From the NCBI GenBank assembly GCA_902599605.1, contig CACKFV010000001.1:62001-126000 (forward strand): DNA of 64,000 nt. Direction: 5' to 3'. The position numbers and the translations under genes are program-made. The notes beneath the pieces are model-generated. The model was not told the origin of the DNA, made no database searches, and saw only the letters and a program-made list of their open reading frames with translations. How positions within the stretch are numbered: the stretch's first letter is position 1; each line of letters begins with the position of its first letter. Below, piece after piece: positions 16,995-24,926 of the stretch. Source of the stretch: an uncultured Pelagibacteraceae bacterium. Its GTDB lineage: Bacteria; Pseudomonadota; Alphaproteobacteria; Pelagibacterales; Pelagibacteraceae.

Positions 16995-18025
16995 GGATTT
17001 GGATATATTTTTTGAACTTCGTTAATTTCATTAATAATTTCATTATTTAATTTTACATTTACACTTTCTACATTCGTTTTCAACTGTTGCATAGTCGTAG
17101 CACCAATTATTACACTTGTAACAAAAGGCTGTATTTCACAAAACTTTATAGACATTTGAGCAAAATCCAAATTAAATTTTTGAGAAATTTTGTAATATTC
17201 TTCAATAGCTTTAATACTATTTTCATTATTGTAGCGAGTGAAATCTTTAAAAAGATCTATTCTTGAACCTTTTGGCATATTATTATTCCTATATTTTCCT
17301 GTGAGGTAACCAAAAGCTAATGGAGAATAAGCCAGCAAACCACTTTGTTCTCTAACCGATATTTCAGCAAGACCAACCTCATAGGTCCTATTGAGTAAGT
17401 TGTAAGGATTTTGAACAGCCATCATTTTGGGTAAATTTTTTAACTTAGACAGCTCGAGGCATTTTGCTAAACCCCACGCAGTTTCGTTTGAAAGACCTAC
17501 ATATCGAATTTTTCCTGCATCTACAAATTTTTTTAAATTTTCTAAAATTTCCTCAAAAGCAATCCAATTTTTTTCATTTGTATCGTGTTCGTATCCTTGT
17601 TTACCAAAAAAATTAGTATTTCGTTCAGGCCAATGTAATTGATATAGATCGATATAATCAGTTTGCATTCTTTTTAAACTTTTCTCTAATGCCTCTGACA
17701 TACTTTCTTTATCATAACTACAACCACCGCCTCTTATATACTCCTTACTAGTAGGACCCGAAACCTTTGTGGCTAAAATGACTTTGTCTCTCTTTTTTGT
17801 TTTTTTGAACCATTCACCTATGATGTTTTCAGTCTCACCATAAGTTTCTTCTCTCATTGGTATCGCATAGATCTCCGCTGTATCCCAAAAATTTACCCCA
17901 TTATCAATTGCATAATCCATTTGCTCAAAACCATCTGCCTTTGAGTTTTGTTCTCCCCAAGTCATGGTTCCGAGACAAATTGTACTTACATCGACGTCTG
18001 TACTGCCTAGTTTCTTATAATTCAT
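16985..18025 (-). CDS. Aldo/keto reductase (Tas-like)
   Basis: 346-residue NADPH-dependent aldo/keto reductase resembling E. coli Tas. The catalytic tetrad is visible: Asp in NFWDTAE, Tyr in AEIYAIP, Lys in LATKVSGP and His in YQLHWPER. Cofactor-binding features include VQNPYNLLNR, LLAYSPLAFGYLTGKY and VIIGATTMQQL near the C-terminus. The substrate cannot be assigned. The gene begins the minus-strand run aldo/keto reductase-IalB-argG-FAD protein and is divergent from the BI-1 gene. Confidence 0.92.
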   Translation of the reverse strand: MNYKKLGSTDVDVSTICLGTMTWGEQNSKADGFEQMDYAIDNGVNFWDTAEIYAIPMREETYGETENIIGEWFKKTKKRDKVILATKVSGPTSKEYIRGGGCSYDKESMSEALEKSLKRMQTDYIDLYQLHWPERNTNFFGKQGYEHDTNEKNWIAFEEILENLKKFVDAGKIRYVGLSNETAWGLAKCLELSKLKNLPKMMAVQNPYNLLNRTYEVGLAEISVREQSGLLAYSPLAFGYLTGKYRNNNMPKGSRIDLFKDFTRYNNENSIKAIEEYYKISQKFNLDFAQMSIKFCEIQPFVTSVIIGATTMQQLKTNVESVNVKLNNEIINEINEVQKIYPNPCP

Positions 18026-18090
18026 AAAAATATAATAATTTGGTACCTTTAGACCATTGAAAATTTTTGTAAAATTAATATATTCAATTT

Positions 18091-18843
18091 ATGGATTTTA
18101 ACAGACAAAATATCTTCCAAGCAACGTCAGCAAAAACTGCAGTTTGGGATGCTGGTTTAAGAGCTTACATGTTGAAAGTATATAACTACATGGCAACTGG
18201 AGTGCTTTTAACTGGGATCATTTCGTTGATTTCGTTTAAAATGTCTGTAGTTACAGATTCTGCAGGAACGATCGCATCATTTACGAGTTTTGGTAATGCG
18301 ATTTTCTTTTCAGGTTTAAAATGGGTAATTATGCTAGCACCTTTAGCAATAGTTTTTTATATGAGTTTCGGTATTAACAAAATGTCAGCAGCTAAAGCAC
18401 AAACTGTTTTCTGGGTGTTTGCTTCTTTAATGGGATTATCATTGTCATGGATACTTTTGGTTTATACAGGAGTAAGTGTTGCGAGAGTATTTTTTATAAC
18501 GTCGGCTACTTTTGGCGCAATGAGTATTTACGGCTACACGACTAAAAGAGATTTAACTAAGTTTGGCTCATTTTTAATGATGGGCTTGATAGGAATTATA
18601 ATTGCTTCGTTAGTAAATATTTTTTTAAAATCTCCGATGATGTATTTTGTAATTTCAATTTTAGGTGTTTTAATTTTTGTCGGTCTGACTGCATATGACA
18701 CACAAAAGATTAAAAATATGTATTCAGCTTCGGATACTGTAGAAATATCCGGCAAAAAAGCAATAATGGGTGCATTAACGCTTTACTTAGATTTTATAAA
18801 TCTATTCATCATGCTTCTAAGACTTTTTGGTCAAAGAAGATAA
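18091..18843 (+). CDS. Bax inhibitor-1/YccA family membrane protein
   Basis: 250-residue protein with seven hydrophobic segments spread from about residue 35 to the end, matching the BI-1/TMBIM family. Typical features are the N-terminal LRAYMLKVYNYMATGVLLTG, TSATFGAMSIYGYTTKRDL and the C-terminal ALTLYLDFINLFIMLLRLFG. Bacterial members such as YetJ conduct calcium, while YccA interacts with FtsH; which applies here is unknown. It ends one base before the convergent DUF2794 gene, leaving no room for a separate terminator. Confidence 0.93.
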   Translation: MDFNRQNIFQATSAKTAVWDAGLRAYMLKVYNYMATGVLLTGIISLISFKMSVVTDSAGTIASFTSFGNAIFFSGLKWVIMLAPLAIVFYMSFGINKMSAAKAQTVFWVFASLMGLSLSWILLVYTGVSVARVFFITSATFGAMSIYGYTTKRDLTKFGSFLMMGLIGIIIASLVNIFLKSPMMYFVISILGVLIFVGLTAYDTQKIKNMYSASDTVEISGKKAIMGALTLYLDFINLFIMLLRLFGQRR

Positions 18844-19182
18844 TTAAAGTTTTTTCCAATTAATTTTATTAATTAAATTTTCAAGATCGTAAGAATTTTT
18901 TAATATTCGGCCCCTGCTATCAGTAATACAATACTTAAGGTTTTTGCTATTTGGTTTGAAATTTTTGCAAATATTATAAATTGCGTTTTCAGCAGCATTT
19001 TTAAAAACACTAAAACTCACTTGTTTGTTTGAAATATTAAGACCATAATCTTTCCATGAACCGTTTGAAACCATTTTTGCGTATAAATCTAAAATAATTT
19101 TAAGCTCACTTTTTTCGAAAAAAAATTTCTCTTCGTATTTTTTTATCGAGTTATTAATAACTAATTTTAAATTTCTATTCAT
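18844..19182 (-). CDS. DUF2794 family protein
   Basis: 112-residue protein of the alphaproteobacterial DUF2794 family. The recognisable core is ILDLYAKMVSNGSWKDYGLN followed by VSFSVFKNAAENAIYNICK and a C-terminal SRGRILKNSYDLENLINKI. The function is unknown. It overlaps the preceding yciB gene by eight bases, so the two are probably co-translated. Confidence 0.82.
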   Translation of the reverse strand: MNRNLKLVINNSIKKYEEKFFFEKSELKIILDLYAKMVSNGSWKDYGLNISNKQVSFSVFKNAAENAIYNICKNFKPNSKNLKYCITDSRGRILKNSYDLENLINKINWKKL

Positions 19183-19726
19183 TTTGTGAATACTTCTTAA
19201 TTAACGGAATTTGAAAAGCCGTGAAAATGAAAGTAATCGGTAGCATGCCCCAAACTTTAAAATTTACCCAAAATTCCTCAGTTTGTGTTCTCCATACAAG
19301 TTCATTTAGAATGGCTAATGCAAAGAAAAACCATATCCATCTAAAATTTAAAATATTCCATCCTTCATCATTTAGAGGCAATGATTTTCCTAAAATCATT
19401 TTTAAAAGAGGTTCTTTAGTAAAATATTTTCCAAAGAAAAGAGATAGACCAAATAAAATATTGATTATTGTTGGTTTCATATAAATGAAAATTGGGTTAT
19501 TGAAGTATATAGTCAATCCTCCAAATAGGGTTATAAGAATACCTCCAATAAGAGGAACCATAGGAATTTTTTTTTCAAAAAACCAAACAATAAAAATAGA
19601 AATTATTGTCGCAATTATAAGAGGTGGTATAGCTACCTGAAGATCCTTTCCTGAATTATAGTAAAAGTAAAAGAAAATTACTAATGGACCAAAGTCAGTT
19701 AAAAATTTTATTAGCGACTTATTCAC
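19175..19726 (-). CDS. yciB: Inner membrane protein YciB (intracellular septation protein A)
   Basis: 183-residue polytopic membrane protein of the YciB/IspA family, implicated in cell-envelope synthesis and septation. The family start KFLTDFGPLVIFFYFYY is clear, followed by five or so hydrophobic helices, GGILITLFGGLTIYFNNPIF, KPTIINILFGLSLFFGKYF and LNEGW-like and WRTQTEEFWVNFKVWGMLP motifs. The length matches the family. It is divergent from hspQ. Confidence 0.93.
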   Translation of the reverse strand: MNKSLIKFLTDFGPLVIFFYFYYNSGKDLQVAIPPLIIATIISIFIVWFFEKKIPMVPLIGGILITLFGGLTIYFNNPIFIYMKPTIINILFGLSLFFGKYFTKEPLLKMILGKSLPLNDEGWNILNFRWIWFFFALAILNELVWRTQTEEFWVNFKVWGMLPITFIFTAFQIPLIKKYSQNE

Positions 19727-19804
19727 AACTTAATATTATCAGATTTACAAACTTTTAATAATTTTTTTATTGATTTTTTATCTCAAATACCCATATTATT
19801 TAAC

Positions 19805-20125
19805 GTGAGTGTTCAAAAAGCAAAATTTTCAATTGGTGACGTCGTAAAGCACAAGCACTTTGATTTCAGAGGTGTTATTTATGATGTAGACTTTGAATTT
19901 AATAATTCTGAAGAATGGTACGAGTCTATACCCAAAAATGTAAGACCTAGAAAAGATCAACCATTTTATCACCTGTTAGCAGAAAATGAGGATGTAACAT
20001 ACGAAGCATATGTTTCTGAACAAAATCTTCTTAAAGATGATTCAAAAGAACCGATTAAACATCCATTAATTAATGAGATATTTTCTGGAAAAAAAGGCTC
20101 TTCATACTTCAAACAGTCAAATTAA
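19805..20125 (+). CDS. hspQ: Heat shock protein HspQ (YccV-like)
   Basis: 106-residue HspQ/YccV family protein, which in other bacteria binds hemimethylated DNA and acts as a specificity factor for Lon. It contains KFSIGDVVKHKHFDFRGVIY, VDFEFNNSEEWYESIPK and the PFYHLLAENEDVTYEAYVSE core. The start is a GTG, placed just before the conserved beta-strand; there is no ATG nearby. The length is typical. It precedes a 162-base intergenic region with predicted RNA structure. Confidence 0.9.
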   Translation: MSVQKAKFSIGDVVKHKHFDFRGVIYDVDFEFNNSEEWYESIPKNVRPRKDQPFYHLLAENEDVTYEAYVSEQNLLKDDSKEPIKHPLINEIFSGKKGSSYFKQSN

Positions 20126-20193
20126 TTCGCAGGGTCATCATTTAAACACAATTCTCTCAAATCTTAGACATACCTTTGGTCTACATTATGAAT

Positions 20194-20251
20194 ACTGATC
20201 AAGGATGTTAAATATTTCCCAACATTATCTCCCTCAACGTTCTTGATCAGT
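20194..20251 (+). ncRNA. Candidate hairpin RNA between hspQ and ccmC
   Basis: The 162-base gap 20126-20287 holds a long inverted repeat. Positions 20194-20203 are perfectly complementary to 20242-20251 (ACTGATCAAG with CTTGATCAGT). The stem continues inward through 20209 and 20236 if two G-U pairs are allowed, giving 16 pairs around a 26-base loop rich in CCC runs. A smaller hairpin, TAGAC with GTCTA, lies just upstream at 20165-20183. No strong U-tract follows. It could be a small RNA or the 5' leader of ccmC. It matches no family I can name. Confidence 0.45.
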
Positions 20252-20287
20252 TAATTTCTTTATAATAAAATCCTTACAATTACAAAA

Positions 20288-20995
20288 ATGTTGAACAAAA
20301 CTTTTGAAATACTAAAAATGATTTCACTTTCGAAATTAACGAGAATTATTGTATTCTCACTTTTCGTTATTTTTCTTACTTTAGGTCTTTTGGAGTCTTT
20401 ATTTCTATCACCAGAAGATTATATTCAAAGTGATGCAGTGAGAATTATGTATGTTCATGTTCCGGCAGCATGGATTTCTTTAGGAATATTTTCATTCATA
20501 GCTTTCCTATCATTAGGTATTTTTATTTTTAAAAATAAAAATTTTGCAATTATTGCGAAAAGTTTTGCACCATCGGGTTTAGTTTTTAACCTCATTGCTT
20601 TAGTGACCGGATCTATTTGGGGCAAACCAACTTGGGGAACATGGTGGGCTTGGGATCCTAGAATTACTTCGATGTTGGTGCTATTTTTGTTTTATATCCT
20701 TTATATCGCATCGTGGAGATTATTTGAAAATGATAAAGCCGCAAAAATTTCTAGTTTAGTGGCCATCGCTGGTTTTGTGAATGTGCCTATAATTAAATTT
20801 TCTGTAGATTGGTGGGCGAGTCTTCATCAACCGTCTTCAGTCAAAATTCTTTCCGAAACTACAATCCATTCATCGATGTTGACACCATTATTGCTAATGA
20901 CTGCGGCATTTGCACTATTCTCAATATTAATTTTTTTAATGAAATATAATATAGAATTGATAAAGATTAAGACTAAAGGATTAGATAGATTGTGA
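20288..20995 (+). CDS. ccmC: Heme exporter permease CcmC
   Basis: Inner-membrane protein that binds heme in the periplasm and passes it to CcmE during cytochrome c maturation. The 235-residue protein has six hydrophobic segments and the tryptophan-rich WWD motif (IWGKPTWGTWWAWDPR, about residues 114-129). The flanking conserved histidines are in YVHVPAAW (before the WWD motif) and in WASLHQPSS. It is the first gene of the ccmCDEFGH run; its stop overlaps the ccmD start. Confidence 0.95.
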   Translation: MLNKTFEILKMISLSKLTRIIVFSLFVIFLTLGLLESLFLSPEDYIQSDAVRIMYVHVPAAWISLGIFSFIAFLSLGIFIFKNKNFAIIAKSFAPSGLVFNLIALVTGSIWGKPTWGTWWAWDPRITSMLVLFLFYILYIASWRLFENDKAAKISSLVAIAGFVNVPIIKFSVDWWASLHQPSSVKILSETTIHSSMLTPLLLMTAAFALFSILIFLMKYNIELIKIKTKGLDRL

Positions 20996-21222
20996 TTAAT
21001 TTATTAATAATGAATGGTTACGGATTGTTTGTATGGTCGGCGTTTACATTTACGCTAATCAACTTCTTTGCGCTATATATAATAATCAATCGACAATTAA
21101 TAAAAGAAAATAAAAAATTTGAATTAAAATTTAATCATTTAGAAAAAATTAAATACACAGAGGCATACAAACAAAGAACTAACCAGGTATTGGTTTCAAG
21201 TAACGCTGCACAAAAAATCTAA
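20992..21222 (+). CDS. ccmD: Heme exporter protein CcmD
   Basis: Small membrane protein that releases holo-CcmE from the CcmABCD complex. It carries a single transmembrane helix (FTLINFFALYIIINRQ) after the family-like MNGYGLFVWSAF, followed by a charged tail. Translation may begin at the GTG at 20992, which overlaps the ccmC stop, or at the ATG at 21010, which gives the more typical CcmD N-terminus. At 70-76 residues it is slightly longer than average because of the tail. The call rests mainly on its position between ccmC and ccmE. Confidence 0.82.
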   Translation: MINLLIMNGYGLFVWSAFTFTLINFFALYIIINRQLIKENKKFELKFNHLEKIKYTEAYKQRTNQVLVSSNAAQKI

Positions 21223-21231
21223 TTTAAACTA

Positions 21232-21648
21232 ATGTACAGCAAAAAAGTTAAGTTTAGATTTTTATTCATTTTCGTATTTTTAACATTAATAGTGCTTACA
21301 ACCTTCACAGTTCTAAAAGTTTTGAAAGATAATGTCGTATATTTTAAATCTCCAAGTGAAATTAATCTATTGACAGAAATTTCAAGCAAAAAAATTAGAG
21401 TCGGAGGCATGGTAAAAAAAGATTCGGTAATAATGAATAATAATAAAATTAACTTCATAATTACTGATTTTAAAAATGAGCTTTATGTAACTTTTTCTGG
21501 GACAGTTCCAAATTTGTTTGAAGAAGAAAAAGGAGTTGTTGCAGAAGGATTTCTTAATGATAAAAAATTTCTGGTAGCAGATAAAATTTTGGCTAAACAC
21601 GATGAAAATTATATGCCACCAGAAGTTAAAAAATCTTTAGGAGAATAA
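21232..21648 (+). CDS. ccmE: Cytochrome c-type biogenesis heme chaperone CcmE
   Basis: Periplasmic heme chaperone that covalently holds heme and hands it to CcmF/H. The 138-residue protein has an N-terminal membrane anchor (about residues 8-27), an OB-fold domain with [13 protein letters not shown] and [20 protein letters not shown], and the C-terminal heme-binding histidine in [12 protein letters not shown]. This is the common His-type CcmE, not the Cys variant. It lies between ccmD and ccmF. Confidence 0.95.
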   Translation: MYSKKVKFRFLFIFVFLTLIVLTTFTVLKVLKDNVVYFKSPSEINLLTEISSKKIRVGGMVKKDSVIMNNNKINFIITDFKNELYVTFSGTVPNLFEEEKGVVAEGFLNDKKFLVADKILAKHDENYMPPEVKKSLGE

Positions 21649-21649
21649 A

Positions 21650-23536
21650 TTGATTATTTCACAATTAGGATATTATTCATTAATTTTTGGCTTGTTGACA
21701 TCAATATTTATTTTTTTTGATTCCTCAATTCAATTAAAAAAAAACAACTCAGTTATTTCAGATAAAACAACTGGATTAATTGGTTTTCAGTTTTTTTTTG
21801 TTTTTATCTCTTTTATTTCCTTAATTTATTCTTTTATAATTTCAGATTTTAGCAATGAGACTGTTTATAACAACTCTCATACAACAAAACCTCTGTTTTA
21901 TAAAATTACAGGTACCTGGGGAAATCATGAAGGTAGTTTACTTTTATGGTTACTGGTTCTAACTGGAGTGTTACTAGGATTTATTTTTAAATCTAAAAAT
22001 GAACCTACTAATTACAGACTGTTAACTACATTATTGCATCAAATTATTGTAATTGGTTTTTTCGTCTTTGTTTTAAAAACATCAAATCCTTTTAATGAAA
22101 TTTTTCCAGTTCAAACAGAGGGACTCGGACTTAATCCTATTTTACAAGATCCTGCATTAGGTATTCACCCTCCAATTTTATATTTGGGTTATGTTGGAAC
22201 ATCGATAATATTTTCAGCTGCGTTAGCCTCAATGGTGTCTAACTATGTAAATAAAAATTGGGCTAAAAATATAAAATTCTGGATTTTATTTTCTTGGATT
22301 TTTCTATCAGGTGGAATTCTATTAGGTTCGATTTGGGCATATTATGAACTTGGATGGGGTGGTTTTTGGTTTTGGGACCCAGTTGAAAATGTATCTTTAA
22401 TGCCGTGGTTAAGTTTGACTGCGTTGCTTCACTGTATTGTAACTTTAGAAAAAAGAGAACTTTTAAAAAAATGGACAATTGTTTTATGTATAATAACTTT
22501 TGCCTTAAGTATGGTTGGAACGTTTTTAGTGAGATCTGGGATTTTAAATTCGGTACATACTTTTGCGAATGATCCATCTAGAGGAATTTATATATTAACG
22601 TTTTTATTAGTTTTAGTTTTATTATCATTTGTAATTTTTATAATTTTTGAAAATAAGAATTTTACTCAAAAAAGTGAAATTTTTATTTTGAGTAAGGAAA
22701 CTGCAGTTTTAATTAATAATTGGTTCATATTGTATTTTTTAAGCGTTGTTTTAATAGGTACGATTTATCCAATATTTCTTGACGTGATATTAGATGAGCA
22801 AATTTCGGTGGGACCACCATTTTATAATAAGCTAATTTTACCTTTCCTTATTCCTTTTGTTCTTTTTATGTCTATTGGTCCTAGTATGAAATGGATCAAA
22901 ACAAATTTTAGGATTGGAGTTAAAAGTTTTCTCGTAATTATTTCTACATTAATTTTATCTTTCATTACTGTTTATTATATTGGAGAAAAAAATATATTTG
23001 TTCTTTTATTATTTATTGGTTTTTTTTATTTGCTTTTAAAAAGTTTGAGTCAATTTAAGGATAAAACAAAAAATTTTGCACAAATATTTTCACATACTGG
23101 ATTTTCTTTACTCTTAATATCAATATTATTAAATAGTTTTTTATCAAAGGAGATAATTAAGAATGTTCAAGTTGGGGAGAGTTTTTTTCTTAAAAATGAA
23201 AAGATAATTTTTAAAAAAATCGCAATAGAAAAAGAAAATAATTATGAGTCGATCATCGGTTTTTTTGAAATCCTTGATGAAAAAAATAAAACTATTAATC
23301 TTCAACCTGAAATAAGAATTTATAATGAACCAGAAATGGCTACTAGTGAAGCATCTATAAAGACATCATTATTTAAAGACAGATTTATAACAATTAATCT
23401 CATTAAAGATCAAAATTTTTTTAATGTAAGATATCAACATAAGCCATTTATGATTTGGGTATGGATTTCGACTTTAATAATCATGCTAGGGGGTTTGTTT
23501 GCAATTTTTAGAAAAAACAAAGAAGTCAATATTTAG
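21650..23536 (+). CDS. ccmF: Heme lyase CcmF
   Basis: Large polytopic membrane protein (628 residues) that ligates heme to apocytochrome c with CcmH. It shows the conserved TGTWGNHEGSLLLW, PPILYLGYVGT and the WWD domain (WAYYELGWGGFWFWDPVENV, about residues 227-246), then a long set of membrane helices and a periplasmic C-terminal region. The start is a TTG at 21650, supported by an AGGAG-like site about six bases upstream and by family alignment of the first residues (MIISQLGYYSLI). It overlaps the ccmG frame by 38 bases. Confidence 0.95.
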   Translation: MIISQLGYYSLIFGLLTSIFIFFDSSIQLKKNNSVISDKTTGLIGFQFFFVFISFISLIYSFIISDFSNETVYNNSHTTKPLFYKITGTWGNHEGSLLLWLLVLTGVLLGFIFKSKNEPTNYRLLTTLLHQIIVIGFFVFVLKTSNPFNEIFPVQTEGLGLNPILQDPALGIHPPILYLGYVGTSIIFSAALASMVSNYVNKNWAKNIKFWILFSWIFLSGGILLGSIWAYYELGWGGFWFWDPVENVSLMPWLSLTALLHCIVTLEKRELLKKWTIVLCIITFALSMVGTFLVRSGILNSVHTFANDPSRGIYILTFLLVLVLLSFVIFIIFENKNFTQKSEIFILSKETAVLINNWFILYFLSVVLIGTIYPIFLDVILDEQISVGPPFYNKLILPFLIPFVLFMSIGPSMKWIKTNFRIGVKSFLVIISTLILSFITVYYIGEKNIFVLLLFIGFFYLLLKSLSQFKDKTKNFAQIFSHTGFSLLLISILLNSFLSKEIIKNVQVGESFFLKNEKIIFKKIAIEKENNYESIIGFFEILDEKNKTINLQPEIRIYNEPEMATSEASIKTSLFKDRFITINLIKDQNFFNVRYQHKPFMIWVWISTLIIMLGGLFAIFRKNKEVNI

Positions 23537-24041
23537 TTTATTTATTTTAGTACTTTTAATACTATCTTTTTTTGTTTTTAAATTTGCTCTAGAAAAAGAA
23601 AAAATTTATTCTCCAAAAATTACGGATGAGCAAATTTTTACAGATTTTGAAGTTAAAGATTTAATAGAGGGAAAAAAAATAAATTTTAACAAAGTCCTTT
23701 TTGGAAAAAATTTTTATTTGATAAATATATGGTCTTCGTGGTGTGAACCTTGTAAAGATGAAAGTGACAAACTCTTAGAAATAAAAAAAGATACTTCAAT
23801 TATGATGATTGGAATAAATTATAAAGATAAAAATAAAAATGCTTTAAATTTTTTAAAACTTTATGGAGATCCTTTTGATCAAATCTTTATTGATAAACAA
23901 GGCACAATATCTATCAACTTTGGAGCCTACGGAGTGCCTGAAACGTTTTTAATAAATGACAAAAATAAAGTGTTGAAAAAATACATAGGTCCATTAAATG
24001 ACGAGGATGTTTTTGAAATCAAAAAAATTACCAATAATTAA
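23499..24041 (+). CDS. ccmG: Thiol:disulfide interchange protein CcmG/DsbE
   Basis: Membrane-anchored periplasmic thioredoxin that reduces apocytochrome c cysteines before heme ligation. It has an N-terminal anchor (about residues 10-28) and the active site WSSWCEPCKDE, with GAYGVPETFLINDKNKVL supplying the cis-proline. The length is 180 residues. The likely start is TTG at 23499, following a GGGGG ribosome binding site, within the end of ccmF. It overlaps the downstream ccmH frame by 44 bases. Confidence 0.93.
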   Translation: MQFLEKTKKSIFSLFILVLLILSFFVFKFALEKEKIYSPKITDEQIFTDFEVKDLIEGKKINFNKVLFGKNFYLINIWSSWCEPCKDESDKLLEIKKDTSIMMIGINYKDKNKNALNFLKLYGDPFDQIFIDKQGTISINFGAYGVPETFLINDKNKVLKKYIGPLNDEDVFEIKKITNN

Positions 24042-24402
24042 AATTTTAATAATTTTTATATTAATTTCTATTAATTTTAAAAATGTTGCTTTATCATCAA
24101 CTTTTTCTGAAGAACAAACTATAAATATTACTAAAAATTTAAGATGTTTAATTTGTCAAGGCCAAACAATTCACGAGTCTAATTCAGATTTTGCCGAAAG
24201 TATTAAAAAGTATATTAAAAGTGAATTAGAGAATGGAAAAACCAATGAGGAAATATTTTCATTACTTGTTAAGAAATATGGTCAATGGATAGTATATGAT
24301 CCAGGGATATCAAGAAATACCCTTTTATTGTGGTCTTTGCCCTTATTGTTATTTTTAATTGGAGGTGCCATAATAGCAAAAAAAATTTTTAGAAAAATAT
24401 GA
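23998..24402 (+). CDS. ccmH: Cytochrome c-type biogenesis protein CcmH
   Basis: Membrane-anchored thiol oxidoreductase subunit of the heme lyase complex. It has an N-terminal signal/anchor, the family motif LRCLICQGQTIHES with the CxxC pair, and a C-terminal transmembrane helix (LLLWSLPLLLFLIGGAIIAK). The 134-residue size corresponds to the short CcmH without the CcmI-type TPR domain, which I do not see in the window. Two starts are possible (23998 or 24007). ccmA and ccmB are also not in the window. Confidence 0.93.
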   Translation: MTRMFLKSKKLPIIKILIIFILISINFKNVALSSTFSEEQTINITKNLRCLICQGQTIHESNSDFAESIKKYIKSELENGKTNEEIFSLLVKKYGQWIVYDPGISRNTLLLWSLPLLLFLIGGAIIAKKIFRKI

Positions 24403-24917
24403 TAAAAAAAATAACTAAAATTTTAACAATTTTTTTAATAATTGTTGGATCAACAAAAAATATAAATGCTGATGAATTGAAACCTTCCGATGGTCATCAA
24501 TTTAATTTTTTTTCAGGAGTGTGGGATATTAACAATGATTTTGACAAATCCTCAGAATTATTCGGTATACAACATTCTAATGAGAATTTATTCAGAGATA
24601 CTTTTTTAGGAAAGTTAAGTCCAATATCAGGTTTTATGATGACAGCGGATTCAGACACATATTTTTATACTGGAGTTCAAGCGGAGTATAAAATTGGTAA
24701 ATTAAATTTAACCCCAAGTTTCTCACCTGGTTTATACTCTGTAGGTGACGGTAAAGATTTAGGTTACCCCTTAGAATTTAAATCCGAACTTCAAATATCT
24801 GTAGATTTTTTTGGCTCAAGATTGGGATACTCGCAAAGCCATCTATCTAATGCCGATATGGGAGATAAAAATCCTGGGGCAGATAGTTACATGTTTAATT
24901 TCATGAAAAGTTTTTAA
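24399..24917 (+). CDS. PagL-like lipid A 3-O-deacylase / acyloxyacyl hydrolase family protein
   Basis: 172-residue predicted outer-membrane beta-barrel with a signal peptide (cleavage probably near residue 24, after NINA). The alternating hydrophobic strands end in the family hallmark YSQSHLSNADMGDKNPGADS, where the His and Ser (HxS) correspond to the PagL catalytic pair. By my alignment the third residue, Glu in Pseudomonas PagL, is Asp here. It would remove an acyl chain from lipid A. It overlaps ccmH by four bases and is followed by the FMN oxidase gene; the link to the ccm genes is probably only positional. Confidence 0.72.
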   Translation: MIKKITKILTIFLIIVGSTKNINADELKPSDGHQFNFFSGVWDINNDFDKSSELFGIQHSNENLFRDTFLGKLSPISGFMMTADSDTYFYTGVQAEYKIGKLNLTPSFSPGLYSVGDGKDLGYPLEFKSELQISVDFFGSRLGYSQSHLSNADMGDKNPGADSYMFNFMKSF

Positions 24918-24926
24918 AATAGAATT

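Noticed and set aside
18026..18090. TGGT/ACCA hairpin between the aldo/keto reductase and BI-1 genes
   Set aside because: Only four base pairs; not distinguishable from background.
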